DNA of 64,000 nucleotides from Reichenbachiella faecimaris (GTDB taxonomy: Bacteria; Bacteroidota; Bacteroidia; Cytophagales; Cyclobacteriaceae): positions 744,001 through 808,000 of the forward strand of contig NZ_FWYF01000003.1 of NCBI RefSeq assembly GCF_900176375.1. The letters run 5' to 3'. The notes beneath the pieces were generated by a model. It made no database searches, was not told where the DNA came from, and saw only the letters and a program-made list of their open reading frames with translations. Both the position numbers and the translations under genes were made by a program. This document shows positions 32,431-41,006 of this stretch, in pieces (the first letter of the stretch is position 1; the number at the start of each line of letters is the position of its first letter).

Positions 32431-33186
32431 ATGGCAACCGACCAACTGAACATTGTCTTTTATATTTTCATAGGCATCTTTTCTATAACTGCAATTTTGA
32501 CTTTTTTGGGCATTACTGGAGTGATCAAATCCATTCAGCCTAAGCACCTGAATGCACTTTTTGCAGGTTTGATTCTGGAAGTGGTTTCAGCCGTAATTTT
32601 CACCTACAAGCAAATTGATTTTAGTTGCCAAACAGAAAATGTCGTGGATCGGCTGGGCAGCCAAGTGGCCAACTGGCCAGATGGCACAGACCTAGATCAA
32701 AAAATAGTAACCCTTCAGGCAGCACTGGTGCAAGGAAAAGTAAAAGCAGAGGAAGTAGCACAACTTGAAGGTGAGCGTGATCAGTTGAAAGGAAACCTAG
32801 CTACCTGTCAGGAGTCGCAAAGCAATACGAATACAGAGCTAACTACCCTGGATAAGGTGTTTTATTCTAATGTAATCAAGCTGAGAATTATTTCCGAAAA
32901 GTTTCGCGGGCGTACCATCAATTTGATCTGGGATCAGGCGAATAAAGCTGAAGTGTACCAAATTCTTGGACAGATTTTTCTTGATCTGGGCTATGTTGGG
33001 CCCAATGATGAACTATCCCATGACTTCATCATAGCGAAGTATATCAAATTTGCTAATGAAAGCGGATGGGAGTATCTACTCAAGAAAAACGAAGCGGGTG
33101 ATTACAACCAAGTGTTGCTAGACGAATATGCCACCACCATTTTCCTCAGAAAGTATCTGAATCAGAAGTACCCGCTAAAGAATTAA
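32431..33186 (+). CDS. Membrane protein with coiled-coil, unknown function
   Basis: 251 residues. Two N-terminal transmembrane segments, then a heptad-like stretch (LEGERDQLKGNLATCQESQ) and an alpha-helical C-terminal domain. No family recognised. It is the last ordinary gene before the cassette array; its stop lies 25 bases before the leader repeat. Confidence 0.6.
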   Translation: MATDQLNIVFYIFIGIFSITAILTFLGITGVIKSIQPKHLNALFAGLILEVVSAVIFTYKQIDFSCQTENVVDRLGSQVANWPDGTDLDQKIVTLQAALVQGKVKAEEVAQLEGERDQLKGNLATCQESQSNTNTELTTLDKVFYSNVIKLRIISEKFRGRTINLIWDQANKAEVYQILGQIFLDLGYVGPNDELSHDFIIAKYIKFANESGWEYLLKKNEAGDYNQVLLDEYATTIFLRKYLNQKYPLKN

Positions 33187-33210
33187 CTTTTTGTGTAATT
33201 TCGACGTCAG

Positions 33211-33384
33211 GAGAAACCTTCACATTCATAGGCAGCTGATTTTAGTCAGTCCATTTGATCTCACTCAAAAATGCTCTATCCTTGAGAAACAGTGCTTTTT
33301 TTTTGGAAAAATCAAATAATTTTTCAAACAATTACAAGTACTGTTGCAGTGCGGATAAAGTGCACGGTGCACTTTACACAAATG
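33211..33384 (+). repeat. Leader repeat copy 1 (start of sub-array A)
   Basis: About 174 bases shared with 38981-39153 and 44546-44717. It ends at the G of the first cassette boundary (GTTGGAC). Near the end is a palindrome with arms AAAGTGCAC and GTGCACTTT at 33357-33375 around one central base, and an outer AACAATT-type arm. After the boundary the three copies share no sequence. It could be an attI-like site or a terminal attC. Confidence 0.75.
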
Positions 33385-33435
33385 TTGGACTTCATGCTCG
33401 GATCGAAAAAAATGCACTTACCGAAACCTTTTCCC

Positions 33436-33467
33436 TTTGTATCATGTTACCTAATTAGCTAACTTTG
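33436..33467 (+). promoter_or_regulatory. Promoter and operator of the first higBA pair
   Basis: A -33 TTTG at 33436 and a -7 TAACTTTG at 33460 are 20 bases apart, the Bacteroidota spacing. An 18-base near-palindrome GTTACCTAATTAGCTAAC (33446-33463) overlaps the -7, as expected for autoregulation by HigA. The -7 ends 5 bases before the ATG, so the mRNA may be leaderless. Confidence 0.6.
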
Positions 33468-33472
33468 TTCGT

Positions 33473-33820
33473 ATGAACGAAAGTAGTGATGTCAGAAAGG
33501 TAATAATCTTTGGAGAGCACTTTTGGGAGTTTTACAACGCACAAACACCCAAGATCAAGGAACGGATAAACTGGACAATTAAGTTGATTAAAACCGTTGA
33601 ACGTGTCCCTACAAAATACCTCAAGAACATTACGGGCACAACTTTGTATGAAATGCGGATGATTTCGGGCACGAACATCTACCGAATTTTCTGCTTTTTT
33701 GACAAGGGTAAATTGGTTGTGGTGTTGAACGGTTTTCAAAAGAAGAGCCAGAAAACACCGAAGAACGAGATTAAACTGGCTGAAAAGCTACAAAAACAGT
33801 ATTACGATGAGCAAAACTAA
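33473..33820 (+). CDS. higB: HigB-type toxin (RelE superfamily), cassette A1
   Basis: 115 residues of the HigB/Gp49-like (DUF891) family: VIIFGEHFWEFY, LYEMRMISGTNIYRIFCFFD and LNGFQKKSQKTPKNEI. Such toxins cleave mRNA on the ribosome. It overlaps higA by 14 bases, giving coupled translation. Toxin-antitoxin pairs are known residents of chromosomal integrons, where they stabilise the array. Confidence 0.85.
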   Translation: MNESSDVRKVIIFGEHFWEFYNAQTPKIKERINWTIKLIKTVERVPTKYLKNITGTTLYEMRMISGTNIYRIFCFFDKGKLVVVLNGFQKKSQKTPKNEIKLAEKLQKQYYDEQN

Positions 33821-34106
33821 AATTATTGATTTTGACGATCACCTGAACTCTGAGTATGGTGATCGAGGAACTGAATCGAGAGAAGCCTTTGAAGAAGGTT
33901 TTGAGGCTTTTCGGTTGGGAATTATGCTTCAAGAATTGCGTAAGAACCAAGGCATGACCCAAGAACAACTGGCTCAAAAGTGTGGAACAACTAAGACGTA
34001 CATTTCGAGAATTGAGAACAACGCAAGCGATATTCGTCTATCAACCCTCATGCGAATAATCAGAGAAGGTTTGGGAGGACACTTGAAGCTCAACGTAGAA
34101 GTATAA
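33807..34106 (+). CDS. higA: HigA-type antitoxin (XRE family), cassette A1
   Basis: 99 residues. Helix-turn-helix MTQEQLAQKCGTTKTYISRIEN near residues 50-71, acidic N-terminus. It binds HigB and represses its own promoter. The stop is followed within 10 bases by the attC-like site that ends the cassette. Confidence 0.88.
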   Translation: MSKTKIIDFDDHLNSEYGDRGTESREAFEEGFEAFRLGIMLQELRKNQGMTQEQLAQKCGTTKTYISRIENNASDIRLSTLMRIIREGLGGHLKLNVEV

Positions 34107-34114
34107 ACACGAAA

Positions 34115-34276
34115 GCCCAACAGATGCTATGAATGAATGGGGTTTCATCGGTCAGGATATTTTCGTGGGGATTGGAAAGTACGCCACAAGTCTTAAATTT
34201 AAATCAAGGTGTGGCTATGTGCGAGACGAGAGGTTAGTGCTTTCTAATCCCCACTCATCATAGCTGGACGTTAGGC
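34115..34276 (+). repeat. attC-like site 1 (162-bp family)
   Basis: Runs from GCCCAAC to GTTAGGC. The inner stem GCTATGAATGAATGGGG pairs with CCCCACTCATCATAGC and leaves one unpaired A, as in integron attC sites. Nearly identical to 35205-35366 and 40842-41003. The break point is G34270^TT. Confidence 0.85.
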
Positions 34277-34284
34277 AATATTGG

Positions 34285-35199
34285 ATGACGAACTTTGGAT
34301 TAAACTATATTGAACTGATTCGGGAGCTCGAACAGATGTCGGAACATAAGCGACTTGAACGAATCAGGCATTTTGGCGTATCTCTAAGTATATTCAATAA
34401 GAATTATGATGAACTACATCATCACTTAACTATTCACAATACACCAAGAATATCACTTGCTTTGATGGGGCAAGAAAAGAGACATCTTCTTCACGCCTAT
34501 CAGATTGAAATAACTAGATTCTTACACAACTACATTGCATCTTCTCTATCACTTGTAGATCATACACGAAATCACTATAGAGAATTGTATGGTAACAATG
34601 ATTTATTTCCTGACTACCAAGTTCAAATCGATATCAGATTTAAAAATCATCCGCTTTCTGTATTTATTAAAGATCTTCGGCAGTACCTTCAACATTATCA
34701 AATGCCCGGATTATCGTCTCGACTGGTATATAAGAAAGATGCTCCAGATTTTGAAATGACGATCAGAATGGGCGTAGCTGATTTAAACAAATTTTCAGGT
34801 TGGAAATCTAAATCCAAAGAGTATATATCATCTTTTGAAGACGATATTGATTTAATGTCGTTGGTAAAAGAATATCACGAACATGTAAATGAATTCTACC
34901 AATGGTTCATCGGTAGACAAATGGAGATTCACAAGGATGACATAGAAAAAGTCGATCTTCACAAGAAAAAAATAAGAGATAATGAATTCATGAGATTCGT
35001 TTCCGAACTGATTACTCAACCAAAATCAATAGAAGATTTCGAGCATGACCTTTTTAAATTCTATGATGAAGATGAACTCGAATTCATTAGAAATTCTCAA
35101 TCAACTGGCGAACGCATTAAGAATATTCTGACAATACTTCAGAATGAAGCACTTTTTAACGAAGAGGCTGAAAAAGCCGTCAAAAACGTGTATAAATAA
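34285..35199 (+). CDS. Unknown 304-residue protein, cassette A2
   Basis: Not recognised. It is rich in Leu, His and charged residues, looks mostly helical and has no signal peptide or membrane segment, so it is probably cytoplasmic. It is the only gene of a 1090-base cassette, starting 14 bases after the boundary and ending 5 bases before the next attC-like site. Cargo of this size in an array often concerns stress or defence, but nothing in the sequence shows that. Confidence 0.6.
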   Translation: MTNFGLNYIELIRELEQMSEHKRLERIRHFGVSLSIFNKNYDELHHHLTIHNTPRISLALMGQEKRHLLHAYQIEITRFLHNYIASSLSLVDHTRNHYRELYGNNDLFPDYQVQIDIRFKNHPLSVFIKDLRQYLQHYQMPGLSSRLVYKKDAPDFEMTIRMGVADLNKFSGWKSKSKEYISSFEDDIDLMSLVKEYHEHVNEFYQWFIGRQMEIHKDDIEKVDLHKKKIRDNEFMRFVSELITQPKSIEDFEHDLFKFYDEDELEFIRNSQSTGERIKNILTILQNEALFNEEAEKAVKNVYK

Positions 35200-35204
35200 A
35201 CATT

Positions 35205-35366
35205 GCCTAACATGTGCTATGAATGAATGGGGTTTCATCAGTCAGGATATTTTCGTGGGGATTGGAAAGTCCGCCACAAGTATTAAATTTAAATCAAGGC
35301 GTGGCTATGTGCGATACGAGAGGTTAGTGCTTTATAATCCCCACTCATCATAGCTGGTCGTTAGGC
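35205..35366 (+). repeat. attC-like site 2 (162-bp family)
   Basis: GCCTAAC to GTTAGGC. The 10 bases ATTGCCTAAC at its 5' edge are the reverse complement of the cassette A2 start GTTAGGCAAT. Same stem and extrahelical A as site 1. Confidence 0.87.
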
Positions 35367-35386
35367 TTAATTCCAGTGCTAAAAAA

Positions 35387-37093
35387 ATGAATTTAAAATA
35401 TACACCTCTTTGGTTAGCGTCACTCGTAATATTCTCATGCACAGAGAAAAGTGAATCTTTTAACACAGATGAGTTAATCGGAGTATGGTCGGGTTTGCTC
35501 TTTCAAACTGAGTCAAAATACGATTCGATTGTTGTCTTTCCAGCTGAGCTACCTACTGAGGCTATTCTTTTTTACGATGGAGAAAAAAAACTTTACCCAT
35601 TGGTTCTAAATAGTCAAACGTTAGAATTTAAAGGCTCCTCAGGTCTTCGTTTTGATGCGATTCTACCTGAGAACTCCCAAACTCTTAAAGGCATTATAAC
35701 TAATGACCTATGGGCTCAAAGTCTAACTTTTGAAAAAGTTAAGGATAAGTGGGTGTCCAAAATGTATAAACCTGAAATTATTGACACAGACTACATAGTT
35801 TATCTGGAGTTTTATAAAGACTCTCCGGGAGTTGTGCAGGCTAACATTCAAAGTAATAAGGAAAACAGGAAATTGCATTTCACTATCAAAGAAGTCTTGA
35901 TTGATGGTACTAACATTGATTTCGAAATAACAAATAGCCGCTTCGGATTAGCTGCATCTTATGAAACTGAAAACAAGAACATCTCGCTTGAGTATGGTAA
36001 TGCGGGTGGCAATCGAAAAATACAACTCACTAAACTTAAAGGAGATGAATTAGAAGGCTATTTTCCAAGACCTATAAACGATAAGTATGAGTACAAAATC
36101 CCTGTGTCACCTGATGGTTTGATGCAGACAGCTTCTTTGGACAAGGTTGGCATTAATATGTCACTTTTAGAATTTATGGATGAAGCAAATAGGGGGAATT
36201 TGGAACATATTCATAGTGTCATAATTACAAAGGATCAAAAACTTGTCCTTGAAGAATACTTTCATGGATATGACAGAGAATATCTTCATGATACAAGGTC
36301 TGCTTTTAAATCGATAGCAGCGCTCGCTGTGGGTAAGTCTATGATGCAAAACAGTGAATTAGAAGTTGAGAATTCTATTTTGGACTATTACCCTGAATAT
36401 GAAATTGATGACCCCCAGAAGAATAAAATCACTATTCATCATGCATTGACGATGAGCACCGGGATAGAGTTGGAAGATGAAGATAAAATGCAATGGGACA
36501 ACAATGATTGGGTAGGTTATAAGCTTCATTTACCCATGAAGCATGAACCTGGCAAAGAATTCGAGTACTCCTCAGGTGGTAGCAATCTGTTGACAGGGGT
36601 TATTGAGCAATCAGCCGACACCTACCTTCCACTTTTTGTTTATAAGGAAATACTATTACCAATGGGTATTAATAAGTTTCAAATGTTAACCTCTCCTAAA
36701 TGGAGAGGTTATCTGGCTGGTAATTTTTACTTACGACCAATTGATTTCACCAAATTTGGACTGTTGGTACTAAACAAAGGAAAATGGAATGGTGAACAGC
36801 TAATTGCAGAGTCATGGATAGAAAAGTCAACTAAGTCACATATAAAGTGTAGCTATCCAAGAGATTCTGATTATGGGTATTTATGGAGGTTGATGAATCG
36901 AAATGTTGGCGGTATTCAAATCAGTACGATAGAAGCATGGGGTAATGGAGGTCAATTCTTGATAATAATTCCGGAATTAGACATGACAGTAACTTTTACA
37001 AGTGGTAACTATAATCTATTTCCAGAGATGGAAAGGCCATTTGAGATTCTGAATAATTACATTTTGCCAGCCGTAATATTAACCGAAAAATAA
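35387..37093 (+). CDS. Serine hydrolase of the beta-lactamase/PBP fold, lipoprotein, cassette A3
   Basis: 568 residues. A lipoprotein leader ends VIFSC. Residues 20-230 form a beta-rich domain of unknown role, then a class C beta-lactamase-type domain with SAFK (SxxK, active Ser), FEYSSGGSNLL (Tyr loop) and WGNGGQFL (in place of KTG). Such family members are esterases, peptidases or PBP-like; resistance is not implied. It fills the 1845-base cassette A3. Confidence 0.85.
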   Translation: MNLKYTPLWLASLVIFSCTEKSESFNTDELIGVWSGLLFQTESKYDSIVVFPAELPTEAILFYDGEKKLYPLVLNSQTLEFKGSSGLRFDAILPENSQTLKGIITNDLWAQSLTFEKVKDKWVSKMYKPEIIDTDYIVYLEFYKDSPGVVQANIQSNKENRKLHFTIKEVLIDGTNIDFEITNSRFGLAASYETENKNISLEYGNAGGNRKIQLTKLKGDELEGYFPRPINDKYEYKIPVSPDGLMQTASLDKVGINMSLLEFMDEANRGNLEHIHSVIITKDQKLVLEEYFHGYDREYLHDTRSAFKSIAALAVGKSMMQNSELEVENSILDYYPEYEIDDPQKNKITIHHALTMSTGIELEDEDKMQWDNNDWVGYKLHLPMKHEPGKEFEYSSGGSNLLTGVIEQSADTYLPLFVYKEILLPMGINKFQMLTSPKWRGYLAGNFYLRPIDFTKFGLLVLNKGKWNGEQLIAESWIEKSTKSHIKCSYPRDSDYGYLWRLMNRNVGGIQISTIEAWGNGGQFLIIIPELDMTVTFTSGNYNLFPEMERPFEILNNYILPAVILTEK

Positions 37094-37211
37094 GCCTAAC
37101 AAATGCTAAAAATGAATATGCGAACTGAGTTATCTAAAAAGACATTGCAAACCAGAAACTTTGATGCTTCTTGCGACTGTGGCGCATACTCATTTTAGCT
37201 GGTCGTTATCA
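37094..37211 (+). repeat. attC-like site 3 (118 bp)
   Basis: TAAGCCTAAC at the 5' edge is the reverse complement of the cassette A3 start GTTAGGCTTA. The stem GCTAAAAATGAATATGCG pairs with CGCATACTCATTTTAGC with one extra A. The 3' end is GTTATCA. Confidence 0.85.
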
Positions 37212-37221
37212 TTTATTGTTA

Positions 37222-37779
37222 ATGAAATTAATACTAATTATAATTCTGCCACTCTGTCTTTTGTTAAACCTAAGTTCTTTGGCCCAGCAAGCAGATTCAA
37301 CAGAACAAATTATAAGCTCAGGAGCTTTAACTACAGAATGGAAACAGCAACTTGTTATACAGTTTTCTAGTTACATGACAATTCTTGAACTGAAAGGGCA
37401 CCCAGCATTTCAGGAACTTAAAAATTACAAAGACTCACTTCATTCAACCTTAGACACTGCAAGCATTGTTCTTAAGAACGGAGGAATTTGGAACCCTGTT
37501 AAGATGCCAAATACAAAAAAAGTAATCAAGAAAATGCTGTTCAAGAAGAAGCAGGACTCGGCTTACCATAACACCATAAAGTATATGGCATTTTCAACTC
37601 AATTCCGGAAAACTGGTTATCCCTATCATATGATAGATAGTCTATCATTTACTAGAAGTTATTTTGATAGCAGTGATGAACTACTCTTGAAAGTACAATT
37701 TGTGAATAAACCATATATTGAAGAGGACAGATTGAAGTTAACAGAGAGACGTATTCTGTTCCAAAAAGAAAAAAAATGA
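37222..37779 (+). CDS. Secreted protein of unknown function, cassette A4
   Basis: 185 residues from the ATG at 37222. The frame opens earlier at 37171, but that part lies inside attC-like site 3. A signal peptide (LILIILPLCLLLNLSSLAQ) precedes a mixed domain. No family recognised. It ends next to the following attC-like site. Confidence 0.6.
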   Translation: MKLILIIILPLCLLLNLSSLAQQADSTEQIISSGALTTEWKQQLVIQFSSYMTILELKGHPAFQELKNYKDSLHSTLDTASIVLKNGGIWNPVKMPNTKKVIKKMLFKKKQDSAYHNTIKYMAFSTQFRKTGYPYHMIDSLSFTRSYFDSSDELLLKVQFVNKPYIEEDRLKLTERRILFQKEKK

Positions 37780-37984
37780 TAACATGGTGTAGGCACGAAT
37801 GCCTTTCCAGCCTTCCGAATCAATGCCAGAATCAGCACCATCGCTCCTCGCGGAATCTCTAGAATACCGATCGCATTCGTGGTTTCCTTGGCGGTCTAAC
37901 TTTGGGCTAATGGCTAAACGTACTTTTGCAGTTTGTCGCGATTCGGCTATCTTTCTGTCTTAACCAAACTATGAGGGCACATCG
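37777..37984 (+). repeat. attC-like site 4, 3' end lost
   Basis: TGATAAC at the 5' edge, with AAATGATAAC complementing the cassette A4 start GTTATCATTT (10 bases). The interior matches sites 6 and 7 (GAATCTCTAGAATACCGAT, GGCTAATGGCTAAAC) as far as GGGCACATCG, then the sequence turns into a truncated permease gene and no GTT boundary is left. Confidence 0.75.
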
Positions 37985-38076
37985 CCGAGTATGGATTCGG
38001 CCAGATCATTCCGACAGTACCAGTTGAAAAAGCGATCTGCCCACTTAGGAGGTGAGGATTTATGACCGGTCTTCAT
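37969..38076 (-). pseudogene. 5' fragment of an ABC-transporter permease gene
   Basis: The ATG at 38076 overlaps the padR stop (ATGA). The first 32 codons encode PPKWADRFFNWYCRNDLAES followed by ILGD, the N-terminal prefix of the large permeases that follow PadR genes in Cytophagales. The frame then enters attC-like sequence and stops at TAG (37969). The remaining 750 or so residues are absent from the window. Array insertion with deletion is the simplest reading. Confidence 0.65.
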
Positions 38077-38396
38077 TCTATGACAAAGTTTGGGATCATA
38101 TTCCAGAGCAGGTTTCTAGAAGCTCTGGATTCCTGCAAAGCTGATTTGCCTGTGGCTGTTATGGTGAACAGCCTTTTTCTTCTGCCGCCACGAGCGGTGC
38201 TGCTGCCACCAATTTGAGATCGGACATAACCCTTTTCCTCTAGTCTGTAAAGAGCAGTGTGCACGCTGCTCAAGGTTACGGATCTTTCGAGCTTTTCTTC
38301 TATGGCCTTGGTGATGGACAGGCCATAAGCCTCTTCGTGCTGCGCGGCCACCAGCAACAACACTATCTCTTCAAATTCACCCAATGCGTATTTCAT
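38073..38396 (-). CDS. PadR family transcriptional regulator
   Basis: 107 residues. PadR winged-helix: FEEIVLLLVAAQHEEAYGLSI, SSVHTALYRLEEKGYVRS and a GGRRKRLFTITATGKSAL wing. Such regulators usually repress the adjacent ABC permease; here the permease is cut, so padR is an orphan between sub-arrays A and B. It is the only minus-strand gene in the array region. Confidence 0.87.
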   Translation of the reverse strand: MKYALGEFEEIVLLLVAAQHEEAYGLSITKAIEEKLERSVTLSSVHTALYRLEEKGYVRSQIGGSSTARGGRRKRLFTITATGKSALQESRASRNLLWNMIPNFVIE

Positions 38397-38521
38397 TATT
38401 TACCTATTTGTAAAACAACTAAAACACAAGACGAGAGAGGTTGGTAAAAGGTTTCGTTTGGTCTTGACGAGGAGGGGCAGATTATTATCTGAATTGAATC
38501 ATGGGATCGATAATACTTCTT

Positions 38522-38598
38522 TGTCATTTCGAACGGTAGTGAGAAATCTTAATTTTCTTATTAAGCAGTAATAAGATTTCTCCTTCGTCGAAATGACA
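38522..38598. repeat. REP-like inverted repeat (GTCATTTCGA ends)
   Basis: GTCATTTCGA pairs with TCGAAATGAC across about 77 bases, with internal AAATCTTA/TAAGATTT. Non-coding, upstream of padR. Confidence 0.6.
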
Positions 38599-38689
38599 TC
38601 TTAAGTTAGATTCCTTATAAAAAACATCTGTAGCTAATAAATCGACAGGCAGGCAATGACGAATCTAAATTTGATTTTGGCATTGACTG

Positions 38690-38845
38690 CTCCGACCCTC
38701 ACCCTCACTCGTCATTGCGAGAAGCATGCTTTGCTGATAAGCAAAGACAAAGAAGTGAAAAAGTGTCCTTAATAAAATATTAAGATTGCCACGTTGTCCA
38801 TTCGATTACCATCGAATTGCCCGCCTCGCAATGACGTACTTAAGT
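38690..38845. repeat. GTCATTGCGAG repeat with CTTTGCT hairpin
   Basis: Begins with ACTGCTCCGACCCTCACC, which also occurs at 44430, then CGTCATTGCGAG and the hairpin CTTTGCT-GATA-AGCAAAG (38729-38746). It closes with CTCGCAATGACG. Non-coding. No gene is visible between 38397 and 39155. Confidence 0.6.
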
Positions 38846-38884
38846 TTGATTCTCGTATGAACTTCTAGTACTTTCACTCGCTCA

Positions 38885-38980
38885 CGTCATTGCGAGAAGC
38901 ATGCTTTGCCGATAGGCAAAGAGGCGACGCAGCCATCTCTTGCGGACTTCTTCTGCGTTTTGTCATTTCGTGGCGCAGCG
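38885..38980. repeat. GTCATTGCGAG repeat joined to leader copy 2
   Basis: CGTCATTGCGAGAAGCATG, hairpin CTTTGCC-GATA-GGCAAAG (38904-38921), then GTCATTTCGTGGCGCAGCG. The same block precedes leader copy 3 (from 44445) but not copy 1. Confidence 0.6.
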
Positions 38981-39153
38981 AAGAAATCTCCTCATTTATA
39001 GGTAGCTGATTTTAGTCAAGTCCATTTGATATCATTTGAAAATGCTCTATCCTTGAGGAACAGCGCTTTTTTAGAAAAATCGAATATTTTTTTCAAACAA
39101 TTACTGGCATTGTTGCAGTGCGGATAAAGTGCACTGTGCACTTTACACAATTG
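38981..39153 (+). repeat. Leader repeat copy 2 (start of sub-array B)
   Basis: Matches copies 1 and 3 throughout, with T at the palindrome centre (39125-39145, arms of 10). It ends at G39153 of GTTGTGCC, where cassette B1 begins. Confidence 0.78.
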
Positions 39154-39155
39154 TT

Positions 39156-40112
39156 GTGCCTCATGCAAAAAACCACAAACATTTGACTGAACACATTAAA
39201 AGAGAACTAAAACGACTTGAAAGTGAAAAGGACATAAAAATCCTTTATGCCGTTGAGTCTGGAAGCCGGGCTTGGGGGTTTGCCTCTACTGACAGTGACT
39301 GGGATGTAAGATTTATTTACGTTCATAGACCTGAATGGTATTTGTCAATTGATGACAAGCGAGACAATATGGAAGTCATGCTGCCCAATGATCTAGACTT
39401 TGCAGGTTGGGAACTTCGGAAAACCTTAAAACTATTTCGAAAATCGAATCCACCACTACTTGAGTGGCTAAGAAGTCCTTTGATTTACTTAGAGCAGTTT
39501 TCGACTGCTGAACAAATGAGAGAATTGACTACAGAATACTTTAATCCAAGGTCTTGCACGCACCATTATTTACATATGGCGGAAGGCAATTACCGTGACT
39601 ATCTGCAAACTGACTTGGTGCGAGTAAAAAAATACTTTTATGTACTTCGACCAATTCTTGCATGTAAATGGATTGAATCAAATGGAACGATGGCACCTAT
39701 GGAATTTCAAAAAATGGTTGACACACAGATTGAAGACCAAGACTTAAGAAAAGAAATAGACAACCTACTAGACCGTAAAAAATCAGGTGAAGAACTCGAC
39801 AAAGAACCTCGAATTCAAATGATTAATGATTTCGTTGAATCTCATATTAAACACTTCAATGAAGTTGTAAAAAACTACGGCCAGGATATTAAGCCCGAAA
39901 CGGAAAAACTCGATAACCTATTCAGACAAACATTAACTGAAGTTTGGAAAACAGAAATAAAAAGCACGAAGGCACAACAAAACCTAAGAAAACATGGGGA
40001 GAAACGTACTTCGAATTCCCCACGTTTCTTAGCTAACTCGTTACCTCTCATAAATGCGAATAGTTCCAACTCTTGCCATATTGACCTTTATTATTTCTTG
40101 TCAACCAGTTGA
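39156..40112 (+). CDS. RlaP-type nucleotidyltransferase, cassette B1
   Basis: About 318 residues from the GTG at 39156; a TTG at 39183 is also possible. The frame opens earlier, inside the leader repeat, which cannot be part of the cassette gene. SGSRAWGFASTDSDWDVRF is the active-site motif of the DNA polymerase beta-like family (PF10127, RlaP), linked to RNA repair. The frame runs through the whole attC-like site and 66 bases into the next cassette, so the last 40 or so residues are attC-derived. Confidence 0.82.
   Translation: MPHAKNHKHLTEHIKRELKRLESEKDIKILYAVESGSRAWGFASTDSDWDVRFIYVHRPEWYLSIDDKRDNMEVMLPNDLDFAGWELRKTLKLFRKSNPPLLEWLRSPLIYLEQFSTAEQMRELTTEYFNPRSCTHHYLHMAEGNYRDYLQTDLVRVKKYFYVLRPILACKWIESNGTMAPMEFQKMVDTQIEDQDLRKEIDNLLDRKKSGEELDKEPRIQMINDFVESHIKHFNEVVKNYGQDIKPETEKLDNLFRQTLTEVWKTEIKSTKAQQNLRKHGEKRTSNSPRFLANSLPLINANSSNSCHIDLYYFLSTS
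39972..40046 (+). repeat. attC-like site B1 (75 bp)
   Basis: AGGCACAAC at the 5' edge complements the cassette start GTTGTGCCT. The stem CTAAGAAAACATGGGGA pairs with TCCCCACGTTTCTTAG with one extra A. The 3' boundary is G40040^TTACC. It lies inside the RlaP frame. Confidence 0.85.
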
Positions 40113-40836
40113 ACGAGAATTCAGAGAAGTAATCGAGTCAGATACACTTTTTGTATTTGATAAGAATAACACCCTTCGACTCAAAGGACCAGTGTTTGGG
40201 GGAACGAAAAATGGCGAATTTCATTCATTTGACTCATTAGGCAACATTCGTTCGATTGCTAACTATGCAAATGACACTCTCAACGGATATTACAAGCAAT
40301 ATTATCCATCTGGTATTGTAAGGTCTGACGCCTATTACGTTGGTGGATATCCGTATGGCGAAGAACTTGTTTTCTATGATGGATATCAAGATTCAACCGC
40401 AATACAAATCGAAGGAAAATGGTTCATTGCACCTTATTCAACTCATTTGAAAGAGTATAATTACCGTGACTTAGTTGGTAAAATTATGTATCAACGAAAC
40501 TATGATTTAGAAGGTAATTTAACTAGCAAAAGAGGAAGACTTTTCTTGACTAAATTCTATGATTCAATCAGGGGAACTCGGAACGAGGAAATCGAACAGG
40601 CTTGGCTAACACCTGCTCCCTCGGGAGTTGACCAAATCCAAGTTGAACAACATTTTGTGATTTACGGCCAAGAATCCAAAGACACAATCTATATTCACTC
40701 TGACTCTCTTGTAACTCGTTGGAACAAAGTATTCCCTGAAATTGGAATCTATGAATTTGAAGCTGTGGCTTATCTCATTGAGGGCAATAACATTGAGACA
40801 GATACTTCAAAATTTACTGTAGAAATAGTAGAATAA
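40054..40836 (+). CDS. MORN/YwqK-repeat lipoprotein, cassette B2
   Basis: 260 residues. Short leader ending IISC, a lipobox. The middle has YwqK-like repeats (GEFHSFDSLGNIRSIANY, GYYKQYYPSGIVRSDAYY). Such repeats occur in envelope and antitoxin-like proteins; the role here is unknown. It starts 13 bases after the boundary and overlaps the tail of the preceding frame. Confidence 0.7.
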   Translation: MRIVPTLAILTFIISCQPVEREFREVIESDTLFVFDKNNTLRLKGPVFGGTKNGEFHSFDSLGNIRSIANYANDTLNGYYKQYYPSGIVRSDAYYVGGYPYGEELVFYDGYQDSTAIQIEGKWFIAPYSTHLKEYNYRDLVGKIMYQRNYDLEGNLTSKRGRLFLTKFYDSIRGTRNEEIEQAWLTPAPSGVDQIQVEQHFVIYGQESKDTIYIHSDSLVTRWNKVFPEIGIYEFEAVAYLIEGNNIETDTSKFTVEIVE

Positions 40837-40841
40837 ACGAG

Positions 40842-41003
40842 AGGTAACAAATGCTATGAATGAATGGGGTTTTATCGGTCTGGAGATTTTGATGGGGATT
40901 GGAAAGTCCGCCACAAGTTTTAAATTTAAATCAAGGCGTGGCTATGTGCGAGACGAGAGGTTAGTGCTATCTAATCCCCACTCATCATAGCTGATCGTTA
41001 TAG
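40842..41003 (+). repeat. attC-like site 5 (162-bp family)
   Basis: GAGAGGTAAC complements the cassette B2 start GTTACCTCTC. Over 90% like sites 1 and 2 by eye, same length. The 3' boundary is G40997^TTATAG. Confidence 0.87.
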
Positions 41004-41006
41004 AGC

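Noticed and set aside
35144-35353. 69-codon open frame over the end of the A2 gene and attC-like site 2
   Set aside because: It overlaps the A2 gene in another frame and the site itself; equivalent frames in site copies are not conserved.
35387-37093. Cassette A3 as an antibiotic-resistance beta-lactamase
   Set aside because: Although SxxK and the Tyr loop are present, the large extra N-terminal domain and the family's breadth make resistance unsupported.
37171-37221. Longer start for the secreted protein of cassette A4
   Set aside because: The extra codons fall inside attC-like site 3; the ATG at 37222 starts a normal signal peptide.
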